Shown one piece after another: positions 1-6,127 of a stretch of DNA of 15,018 nt (positions are counted from its first letter, which is position 1; the number at the start of each line of letters is the position of its first letter). The position numbers and the translations under genes are program-made. Below the pieces are notes generated by a model, which saw only the letters and a program-made list of their open reading frames with translations, ran no database searches and was not told the DNA's origin. The DNA is taken from contig FR895408.1 in NCBI GenBank assembly GCA_000435595.1, positions 1 through 15,018 of the forward strand. Direction: 5' to 3'. This stretch comes from Firmicutes bacterium CAG:882. GTDB taxonomy: Bacteria > Bacillota > Clostridia > Lachnospirales > Lachnospiraceae.

Positions 1-60
1 ATACATGCTAAGTTTATAGCACATGTTTTGGCCCCAACATCATTACATTCGGCGGACTAA
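1..60 (+). CDS. Possible C-terminal end of an upstream plus-strand gene
   Basis: Frame 1 is open from the window edge for 19 codons and stops with TAA at 58-60, just before a hairpin that could serve as its terminator. The encoded tail ends in TSLHSAD. An open stretch this short is expected by chance fairly often, and no family is recognisable. It is recorded because a convergent gene end here would explain the two-sided terminator at 67-131. Confidence 0.25.
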   Translation: MHAKFIAHVLAPTSLHSAD

Positions 61-66
61 AAGCAT

Positions 67-131
67 AAAAACACCATTCTGATGAACGATTACATACGCT
101 TAGACGTAATATTCATCGGAATGGTGTTTTT
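67..131. terminator. Bidirectional rho-independent terminator downstream of uxaC
   Basis: A long hairpin has arms 71-86 and 112-127: ACACCATTC pairs with GAATGGTGT, then one G-U wobble, then GATGAA with TTCATC. A further ATTAC/GTAAT pairing extends the stem inside the loop. The outer edges are A-rich at 67-70 and T-rich at 127-131, so a U-run follows the stem on either strand. It starts about 36 nt past the uxaC stop (minus strand) and would also end any plus-strand gene entering from the left. Confidence 0.85.
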
Positions 132-167
132 GTTGTGCCTGTAAGTCTGCGTCAGACAGTTGCTTAA

Positions 168-1589
168 TTACTTCTCAACTGTGTCGAGCTTGAAACCGAA
201 GTATCTTACGGCGTTGTTGTAGGAGATGTCTCTTACCATGCCGCCGAGAGTCTTCATATCGGCAGGATACTCACCGTTCTCAACCCACTTGCCGAGAAGC
301 TCACACATGATTCTTCTGAAGTATTCATGTCTCGTATAAGATAAGAAACTTCTGGAGTCTGTGAGCATACCGATGAAGTTGCCGAGAAGTCCTAAGTTGG
401 CGAGTGATGTCATCTGGTCTGTCATACCTACCTTGTGGTCATTGAACCACCATGCAGAACCCTGCTGAATCTTGCCGACAGCGGTTGAATCCTGGAAGCA
501 GCCGAGTACTGTTCCGATAGCAGCGTTGTCAATAGGGTTGAGAGAGTAGATGATTGTCTTTGGAAGCTCGTCTGTAGCATTCATGCTGTTAAGGAAATCA
601 GCCATCTCAGCGGAAGAGCTGTATGTATTGATGCAGTCATAGCCTGTATCAGGTCCGAGCTGGGTGTAACGGAATACATTGTTATCTCTCTTGGCACCGT
701 AATGGAGCTGCATAGCCCATCCGAGCTTGTTGTACTCCTTACCTACGAATGTCATGAATGCTGTCTTGAACTTGAGCTCTTCTTCCTTCGTGAGAGCAGC
801 ACCGCCAAGTCTCTTAGCAAATATAGCCTCAATCTCCTCTGCTGTAGCAGGCTTGTACATAACATACTCAAGAGCATGGTCAGAAGCGCGGCAGCCCATT
901 GAATCAAAGAATGCCATTCTCTTTACAAGAGCTTCCTTAAGTCCTTCGAAGCTCTTAATCTCTACGCCGCTGACTTCAGAAAGCTTAGCAAGGTAGTCTG
1001 TGTAGTCAGGCTTCTCAATATTCATAGCCTTGTCAGGTCTCCATGCAGGAAGTACCTGTACGTCAAAAGTTGGATCCTCAGCAATCTGCTTGTGGTACTC
1101 AAGTGAATCAACAGGATCATCCGTTGTGCAGATGAGTGTAACACCGGACTTCTTGATGATGTTGCGGACGGTCATGGAATCCTCGGCAAGCTTAGCGTTA
1201 CAGATGTTCCATACTTCCTCGGCTGTATCGCCGTTTAAAACGCCATGGTAGTCGAAGTATCTCTGAAGCTCAAGATGGCTCCAGTGATAGAGTGGGTTGC
1301 CGATGGCTTTGGTAAGTGTCTCAGCCCACTTCTGGAATTTCTCTCTGTCTGAAGCACCGCCTGTTATATAGTACTCGTCAACACCGTTAGAACGCATCTG
1401 TCTCCACTTATAGTGGTCGCCGCCGAGCCATACCTGAGTGATGTTCTCGAACTTGCGGTCCTCTGCGATTTCCTTAGGGTTGATGTGGCAGTGATAGTCT
1501 AATATAGGCATATTCTCTGCATAATCATGGAATAAAGTCTTTGCTGTGTCTGTGGAAAGCATGAAATCCTTGTCCATAAATTGTTTCAT
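168..1589 (-). CDS. uxaC: Uronate (glucuronate/galacturonate) isomerase UxaC
   Basis: This cytosolic enzyme interconverts D-galacturonate and D-tagaturonate, and D-glucuronate and D-fructuronate, the first step of the isomerase pathway. The 473-aa length matches the family (E. coli UxaC is about 470 aa). Visible family motifs are the N-terminal metal-site region DYHCH at residues 31-35, WLGGDHYKWR near 54-63, the WWFND segment at 380-384, LTDSRSF at 409-415 and RHEYFRR at 420-426. The start is well supported: AGGAGG at 1598-1603 lies 8 nt upstream of the ATG. It sits 63 nt behind the regulator gene on the same strand, so the two are probably co-transcribed, ending at the hairpin at 67-131. 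In this locus it most likely feeds tagaturonate to the divergent uxaB; activity on glucuronate is a family property, and no uxuB/uxuA is present here. Confidence 0.97.
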   Translation of the reverse strand: MKQFMDKDFMLSTDTAKTLFHDYAENMPILDYHCHINPKEIAEDRKFENITQVWLGGDHYKWRQMRSNGVDEYYITGGASDREKFQKWAETLTKAIGNPLYHWSHLELQRYFDYHGVLNGDTAEEVWNICNAKLAEDSMTVRNIIKKSGVTLICTTDDPVDSLEYHKQIAEDPTFDVQVLPAWRPDKAMNIEKPDYTDYLAKLSEVSGVEIKSFEGLKEALVKRMAFFDSMGCRASDHALEYVMYKPATAEEIEAIFAKRLGGAALTKEEELKFKTAFMTFVGKEYNKLGWAMQLHYGAKRDNNVFRYTQLGPDTGYDCINTYSSSAEMADFLNSMNATDELPKTIIYSLNPIDNAAIGTVLGCFQDSTAVGKIQQGSAWWFNDHKVGMTDQMTSLANLGLLGNFIGMLTDSRSFLSYTRHEYFRRIMCELLGKWVENGEYPADMKTLGGMVRDISYNNAVRYFGFKLDTVEK

Positions 1590-1652
1590 AGTTAAAACCT
1601 CCTGATTGTGATTATATCTGCATGCGCAGATGTGTACATTGTAATTGTACTC
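1590..1652 (-). promoter_or_regulatory. Gap between regulator and uxaC with small inverted repeat and isolated -10-like box
   Basis: On the minus strand a TATAAT box lies at 1616-1611, directly after the short inverted repeat ATCTGC/GCAGAT (1616-1621 and 1626-1631). The sequence 17 bp upstream (1639-1634, ATGTAC) is a poor -35, and the predicted start would fall almost on the ribosome-binding site. An independent uxaC promoter is therefore weak, and read-through from the regulator promoter is favoured. The repeat could be an operator or an mRNA hairpin ahead of uxaC. Confidence 0.3.
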
Positions 1653-2654
1653 TTAGAATTGTGTTGTGCCGCGCCTTACAATGTCGGCTGTTATATTGGT
1701 CTTGCATGGTACATTGCTTCCGTTGAATACACCCATGAGAGTGTTGACGGTCGTGATACATAATGCTTCAACCTTGCTGTCAATTGAGGTAAGTTCGGGA
1801 TCGGTACAGCTTGCAATAATAGTATTGTTGTAGCCGACAATGCTTATATCGTCAGGTACCTTCATATCGTGAGCATGTGCGAACTTAAGAGCACCTACAG
1901 CGAGCGAATCGTCTGATGTGACAACCGCATCAAAATGGAGTCCGCGTTCAAAAAGGCTTGTGAGATAGTCACGCGCGTTCGCGATATTCTTGTTACACAG
2001 ATGCAGAAGCTCATTATTAATAGGAATATTATGTACAAAATGAGCCTTTTTAAAGCCTGCAAGCTTGCACTGTCCGGAAAGGGAAGTGCTGGTGTAAAGA
2101 TACACGATATTGCGGCGTCCGCTTCTTATAAGAGCATCCGTAACCTCGTACACGGCACTTTCATCATCACAGAGAGTTCCGTATATGTTCGGAGCATCAA
2201 GATATCCGTTGACAAGCATAATCGGAAGCTTTTCGGCAGCCTCAATAATATATTTGTTATCGGCGGCTTTTGTCTCGAGAAACTTAGAACCGACAAGTAT
2301 AACAGCGTCAACACGCTTAGAAAGCAGCAGTTCGAGGTAATCCTTCTTGGTTGAGAGGTCATTGCCCGTACAACACAGAATTGCATCGTAGCCGTTAGAG
2401 CGGAGCTCTCTTTCTAAGTAGTATACGGCGTTGGCAAGATATACATCGGAGGAATCCGTACACATGATGCCGATGGTTTTCATGGTGTTAAGACCAAGAC
2501 CGCGGGCAAATACATTCGGTGTATAGCCGATTTCCTTCATAACCGAGAGCACCTTCTGCTTCGTCTTTTCGCTGACATTATTGTTGCCGTTAATGACGCG
2601 TGATACGGTTGCAATTGAGACACCGGCTTTTTTGGAAACATCATAAATATTCAT
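1653..2654 (-). CDS. LacI-family transcriptional regulator of the hexuronate genes
   Basis: The 333-aa protein has the full LacI/GalR layout. The N-terminal helix-turn-helix is at about residues 3-23 (IYDVSKKAGVSIATVSRVIN), the hinge at about 45-56 (TPNVFARGL), and a periplasmic-binding-protein-like sugar-sensing domain at about 60-333. The recognition helix carries I-A-T where CcpA has M-A-T, and the HTH and hinge are strongly CcpA-like, which fits the cre-like operators nearby. The start has AAAGGA at 2665-2670, 10 nt upstream. It is divergent from uxaB and upstream of uxaC. By position it most probably represses both units and itself, with a pathway sugar acid as inducer; effector and name (ExuR/UxaR/KdgR-like) cannot be set from sequence. 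A role as global CcpA is less likely because the gene sits in a pathway locus and the effector domain looks different. Confidence 0.93.
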   Translation of the reverse strand: MNIYDVSKKAGVSIATVSRVINGNNNVSEKTKQKVLSVMKEIGYTPNVFARGLGLNTMKTIGIMCTDSSDVYLANAVYYLERELRSNGYDAILCCTGNDLSTKKDYLELLLSKRVDAVILVGSKFLETKAADNKYIIEAAEKLPIMLVNGYLDAPNIYGTLCDDESAVYEVTDALIRSGRRNIVYLYTSTSLSGQCKLAGFKKAHFVHNIPINNELLHLCNKNIANARDYLTSLFERGLHFDAVVTSDDSLAVGALKFAHAHDMKVPDDISIVGYNNTIIASCTDPELTSIDSKVEALCITTVNTLMGVFNGSNVPCKTNITADIVRRGTTQF

Positions 2655-2677
2655 GCGTCTAAATTCCTTTCTGAAAA

Positions 2678-2693
2678 ATGTAAGTACTTACAT
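2678..2693. promoter_or_regulatory. Perfect 16-bp palindromic operator, regulator side
   Basis: ATGTAAGTACTTACAT is a perfect palindrome lying about 6-21 nt downstream of the predicted start of the regulator transcript. Its right half-site CTTACAT recurs at 2820-2826 and its left half ATGTAAG at 2840-2846 and 2850-2856. The shape (16 bp, even centre) is that of LacI-family operators. The centre is TA rather than the usual CG. Confidence 0.7.
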
Positions 2694-2705
2694 ACTTATG
2701 AAGCT

Positions 2706-2734
2706 ATTATACAATGGCGTTTTTTTAAAAACAA
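2706..2734 (-). promoter_or_regulatory. Predicted sigma-A promoter of the regulator-uxaC unit
   Basis: On the minus strand, -35 TTGTTT (2734-2729) and -10 TATAAT (2711-2706) are separated by 17 bp. The -10 is perfect; the -35 matches three of six positions. The predicted start is near 2699, immediately before the 16-bp palindrome at 2678-2693, consistent with autorepression. Confidence 0.6.
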
Positions 2735-2775
2735 GTATAATATGGAAAAAAGTAATATTTTTTTGAAAAATTCCA

Positions 2776-2804
2776 TTGACTTATTGGTGATTTCACCATA
2801 TAAT
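2776..2804 (+). promoter_or_regulatory. Sigma-A promoter of uxaB-uxaA
   Basis: TTGACT (2776-2781) and TATAAT (2799-2804) are spaced by 17 bp, an almost perfect vegetative promoter. Its predicted start near 2811 coincides with the first base of the operator at 2811-2826. The spacer contains a separate perfect inverted repeat, TGGTGA-TT-TCACCA (2785-2798), which may bind a second factor. Confidence 0.85.
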
Positions 2805-2810
2805 CAAAGC

Positions 2811-2826
2811 ATGAAAGCGCTTACAT
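2811..2826. promoter_or_regulatory. LacI/CcpA-type operator (cre-like) at the uxaB start site
   Basis: ATGAAAGCGCTTACAT is a palindrome with one mismatched pair and a central CG. It fits the CcpA catabolite-responsive element consensus WTGNAANCGNWNNCW at every position (2811-2825). It also shares the CTTACAT half-site with the palindrome at 2678-2693, so it may be the site of the local LacI-family regulator, of CcpA, or of both. Its place at +1 predicts repression. Confidence 0.7.
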
Positions 2827-2837
2827 TTTTTGAGACG

Positions 2838-2857
2838 GAATGTAAGAGAATGTAAGA
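2838..2857 (+). repeat. Tandem 10-bp direct repeat containing operator half-sites
   Basis: GAATGTAAGA occurs twice head to tail (2838-2847, 2848-2857) in the uxaB leader. Each copy contains ATGTAAG, the half-site of the operator at 2678-2693, placed one helical turn apart. It may be an auxiliary binding site or simply a leader repeat. Confidence 0.55.
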
Positions 2858-2942
2858 AAACATGATTTTCACCGTTTTAGCAATGGTTTTTTGTAATGAA
2901 GCGCTGCGTAACTGATAACATTATACATATCTAAGGAGAATT

Positions 2943-4439
2943 ATGATGGAAAGATTGAACAAAAAGATTTCAAAGGCAGTTGACAGACCGGTTAAGGTTT
3001 TACAGTTCGGTGAAGGTAACTTCCTTCGTGCATTCGTTGATTACATGTTCGATGTGGTTAATGAGAAGACGGATTTTAACGGCGGTGTTGTAATCGTTAA
3101 GCCTATTGAGTTCGGTAATCTTGACAGATTTCATGATCAGGAGTGCCAGTACACACTTCAGTTAAGAGGTATTGTTGACGGCGAGCCTAAGAAGGAAACA
3201 AGAATTATCACAACAGTTACGGATGCTGTTGCTGCAATAGAGGACTATGACAAGTATGACGCTTATGCTAAGCTTGATACATTAAGGTTTGTAGTTTCCA
3301 ACACAACCGAGGCAGGTATTGTATTTGACGAGACAGATGAATTTGCAGCTAAGCCTCCTAAGACATTCCCTGGTAAGCTTACGAAGCTCTTATATGAGAG
3401 ATATGAGCATTTCAACGGAGCACAGGATAAGGGTCTTATCATGATTCCGTGTGAGCTTATAGCTGACAACGGTATTGAACTTAAGAAGTGCATCGTTAAA
3501 TTTATCGAGCTCTGGAACTTAGGCGATGATTTCAAGAACTGGGTTGACACGGCATGTTCATTCTGCCCGACACTTGTTGACAGAATCGTTCCGGGTTATC
3601 CGAGAGACGAGGCAGAGGCTCTCTGTAAGGAGTTCGGTTATGAGGATCAGCTCATCGACACAGCCGAGATTTTCGGTCTTTGGGTAATTGAGGGCGACAA
3701 GAATCTTTCGCTTGAGCAGCTCAAGAAGGAGCTTCCTTTTGACAAGGCAGGTCTTCCTGTCGTATTTACAGAGGATCATCACCCATATAAGGAGAGAAAG
3801 GTTCGTATCCTCAATGGTGCCCATACATCATTCGTACTTGCATCATATCTTGCAGGTAATGACCTTGTTAAGCAGTCTATGGACGATGCTGTTATCCGTG
3901 AGTACATGGAGGAGACTCTCGCAGACGAGATCATCCCTACACTTTCACTTCCTGCCAAGGAGTGCAAGGAGTTCGCTGATGCAGTTACGGCAAGATTCCA
4001 GAACCCATACATCAAGCATAAGCTTCTTGATATCTCACTTAACTCAGTATCTAAGTGGGAAGCAAGATGTATGCCTTCATTCTTAGGATATGTTAAGAAG
4101 TTCAACAAGCTTCCTAAGTACCTTACATTCTCAATCGCAGCGCTTATGTGCTTCTACTCAACACAGAAGGAGGGCGAGGTTAACGGAGGAAGATGCCTTA
4201 TCGGCACAAGAGGCAATGATGAGTACGCTATCCGTGATGATCAGGCTGTACTTGATTTCTTCCTTGCCAATTCAGCTAAGCCTGCCAAGGAGTTCGCACA
4301 GGCTTACCTTGGCAACACCAAGTTCTTCGGCGGTGAGGACTTATCTAAGATTGATGGTCTTGTTGACACTGTTGCAGGCTATATCGATGATGTACGCAGC
4401 AGAGGCATGAGAGCGGTTGTAGATGACCTTGTAAAATAA
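2943..4439 (+). CDS. uxaB: Tagaturonate reductase (altronate oxidoreductase) UxaB
   Basis: This cytosolic NAD-dependent enzyme reduces D-tagaturonate to D-altronate, the second step of galacturonate breakdown. The 498-aa protein belongs to the long-chain mannitol dehydrogenase family. The N-terminal dinucleotide-binding motif QFGEGNFLRAF is at residues 21-31, SNTTEAGI at 119-126, and the catalytic K-x4-N-x2-H signature at K286, N291 and H294 in the C-terminal domain. The FGEGNFLRAF form is typical of UxaB rather than fructuronate reductase UxuB or mannitol dehydrogenase. Two consecutive ATGs are possible: AAGGAG at 2933-2938 is 4 nt from the first and 7 nt from the second (2946), so the second may be the true start. 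uxaA follows 14 nt after the stop, indicating a two-gene operon. The roughly 130-nt leader carries operator half-sites. Confidence 0.96.
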   Translation: MMERLNKKISKAVDRPVKVLQFGEGNFLRAFVDYMFDVVNEKTDFNGGVVIVKPIEFGNLDRFHDQECQYTLQLRGIVDGEPKKETRIITTVTDAVAAIEDYDKYDAYAKLDTLRFVVSNTTEAGIVFDETDEFAAKPPKTFPGKLTKLLYERYEHFNGAQDKGLIMIPCELIADNGIELKKCIVKFIELWNLGDDFKNWVDTACSFCPTLVDRIVPGYPRDEAEALCKEFGYEDQLIDTAEIFGLWVIEGDKNLSLEQLKKELPFDKAGLPVVFTEDHHPYKERKVRILNGAHTSFVLASYLAGNDLVKQSMDDAVIREYMEETLADEIIPTLSLPAKECKEFADAVTARFQNPYIKHKLLDISLNSVSKWEARCMPSFLGYVKKFNKLPKYLTFSIAALMCFYSTQKEGEVNGGRCLIGTRGNDEYAIRDDQAVLDFFLANSAKPAKEFAQAYLGNTKFFGGEDLSKIDGLVDTVAGYIDDVRSRGMRAVVDDLVK

Positions 4440-4453
4440 TTCGGAGGTAATCC

Positions 4454-5941
4454 ATGCAGGATTTTATTAAAATTAACAAAGATGATAACGTAGCTGTTGC
4501 CCTTAAGCCTATTGCCAAGGGCACAACAGTTGACGTTGCAGGCAGCAGTGTGACAATGCTTGAGGATATTCCTCAGGGACATAAGTTTGCCATAAAGCCG
4601 ATTAAGAAGGGTGATGCTGTTATTAAGTACGGTTTCAGAATCGGTTACGCACAGGCTGACGTTGAGGTTGGCGGATGGATTCATACACATAACCTCAAGA
4701 CTGCTCTCGGTGAGCTTCTTGATTATACCTACAATCCTGAAGGGCACAAGGATGTTGAGCCTACAGACGAGGCTTATTTTGAGGGCTACATGAGAGAGAA
4801 CGGCAAGGTTGGTGTCCGCAATGAGGTGTGGATTATTCCTACGGTAGGCTGCGTTAATTCGATTGCGAGAGCTATTGAAGCTGCGGCAAGACTTAACAAG
4901 CCGGAGGGTGTGGATGAGGTTGTTGCATTCACACATCCATACGGATGTTCACAGACGACAGAGGATCAGGAGAATACAAGAACGGTTCTTGCTGACCTTA
5001 TCAATCATCCTAATGCAGGTGCGGTTCTTGTACTTGGTCTTGGATGTGAGAACAGCCGTATTGAAGTTCTTAAGAATTACATCGGTGAGGTTAACCCTGA
5101 CCGTGTGAAGTTCTTACAGGTTCAGGATGTTGAGGATGAGCAGGAAGCGGCTGCTGAGATTATGGAAGAACTTATGAATTATGCAGCTGCATTCAAGCGC
5201 GAGAAGGTAAGTGCCAAGGAACTTGTAATCGGTATGAAGTGTGGTGGTTCAGACGGTCTTTCGGGAATCACGGCTAACCCTACGGTAGGTCTTTTCTCGG
5301 ATATGCTTGTATCTAAGGGAGGAACCACTATCCTCACAGAGGTTCCGGAGATGTTCGGAGCAGAGACGATTCTTATGGACAGATGCGCCAACAGAGAGCT
5401 TTTTGATAAGACAGTCTGCCTTATCAATGACTTTAAGGAATATTTCATAAAGAACGGTCAGGAAATTTACGAGAATCCGTCGCCGGGAAATAAGGACGGC
5501 GGTATCACAACTCTTGAGGACAAGTCGCTTGGATGTACACAGAAGTCGGGCTCATCACTTGTAAAGGGTGTCCTTGCTTATGGTGAGAGAGTTCAGAATA
5601 AGGGACTTAATCTTCTCAGCGCACCGGGTAATGATCTCGTTGCTTCTACGGCATGTGCGGCGGCAGGAGCACAGATTGTTCTGTTTACAACAGGACGCGG
5701 AACTCCTTTTGCATCACCTGTACCTACTGTAAAGATTGCCACCAATTCAAGACTTGCCGGCAAGAAGGGCAACTGGATTGATTTCAATGCAGGACGTCTT
5801 GTGACAGATGATGTTCCTATGGAACAGCTTGCTGAGGAGCTGTTTAAGCTTGTACTTGATGTTGCATCGGGAAGAAAGGTTAAGGCTGAGATTGCCGGCT
5901 TCCATGATCTTGCAATCTTCAAGCAGGGTGTAACTCTCTAA
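4454..5941 (+). CDS. uxaA: Altronate dehydratase UxaA
   Basis: UxaA dehydrates D-altronate to 2-keto-3-deoxy-D-gluconate in the cytosol and is expected to need ferrous iron. At 495 aa it has the same length as the E. coli enzyme and is collinear with it. An N-terminal SAF domain (about 1-95) carries the HTHN motif at residues 77-80. The catalytic UxaA/GarD region follows, with HPYGCSQ (161-167), GLGCEN (195-200), the segment at 262-276 with KCGGSDGLSG, TEVPEMFGAE (295-304) and the NPSPGNK...LGCTQ stretch at about 341-363. Conserved cysteines at 165, 198, 263 and 361 are candidates for metal or redox roles. GGAGG at 4443-4447 lies 6 nt before the ATG. It is translated from the uxaB message. 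No clear terminator follows, so some read-through into kdgA is possible. Confidence 0.97.
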   Translation: MQDFIKINKDDNVAVALKPIAKGTTVDVAGSSVTMLEDIPQGHKFAIKPIKKGDAVIKYGFRIGYAQADVEVGGWIHTHNLKTALGELLDYTYNPEGHKDVEPTDEAYFEGYMRENGKVGVRNEVWIIPTVGCVNSIARAIEAAARLNKPEGVDEVVAFTHPYGCSQTTEDQENTRTVLADLINHPNAGAVLVLGLGCENSRIEVLKNYIGEVNPDRVKFLQVQDVEDEQEAAAEIMEELMNYAAAFKREKVSAKELVIGMKCGGSDGLSGITANPTVGLFSDMLVSKGGTTILTEVPEMFGAETILMDRCANRELFDKTVCLINDFKEYFIKNGQEIYENPSPGNKDGGITTLEDKSLGCTQKSGSSLVKGVLAYGERVQNKGLNLLSAPGNDLVASTACAAAGAQIVLFTTGRGTPFASPVPTVKIATNSRLAGKKGNWIDFNAGRLVTDDVPMEQLAEELFKLVLDVASGRKVKAEIAGFHDLAIFKQGVTL

Positions 5942-5971
5942 GCCGTATTGCTGGTATATATCACTTTGTAT

Positions 5972-6012
5972 TTATAAGAAAACTTGACAAAAAAACGCTG
6001 TTTTCTTATAAT
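5972..6012 (+). promoter_or_regulatory. Consensus promoter of kdgA embedded in a 40-bp inverted repeat
   Basis: TTGACA (5984-5989) and TATAAT (6007-6012), both perfect, are separated by 17 bp. Two perfect 12-bp arms, TTATAAGAAAAC (5972-5983) and GTTTTCTTATAA (6000-6011), bracket the -35. The left arm abuts the -35 and the right arm covers most of the -10. A fully consensus promoter inside such a repeat is expected to be held down by a repressor binding both arms. The repeat does not resemble the operators near uxaB, so a different regulator is implied. Transcription should start near 6019. Confidence 0.8.
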
Positions 6013-6127
6013 CTAAGCGAATGAAGAATACTATATGTATTTTATAATGAAGAAATTAACCGTGGATGTGTCAGTGCTGCATACATGTTCGCGGTAATAC
6101 ATAAGGCAGCACAGAAATGAGGAAAAA
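6013..6127 (+). other. Long kdgA leader with a hairpin before the ribosome-binding site
   Basis: The leader is about 110 nt. A hairpin with 7-bp GC-rich arms GTGCTGC (6074-6080) and GCAGCAC (6106-6112) ends 6 nt before the GAGGA ribosome-binding site (6119-6123). Two tiny reading frames lie in it: 8 codons from 6021 and 16 codons from 6047 (MKKLTVDVSVLHTCSR), the first stop overlapping the second start. Neither has a convincing ribosome-binding site. No known riboswitch was recognised. Confidence 0.4.

Noticed and set aside
1935..2354. 139-codon plus-strand open frame
   Set aside because: It lies wholly within the LacI-family regulator on the other strand and has no supporting signals.
4379..4936. 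185-codon minus-strand open frame across the uxaB-uxaA junction
   Set aside because: It is antisense to two certain genes and has no family features or ribosome-binding site.
5972..6011. Inverted repeat considered as terminator of uxaA
   Set aside because: The stem is AT-rich, the loop is 16 nt and no U-run follows. It coincides with a perfect promoter, so an operator is a better reading.
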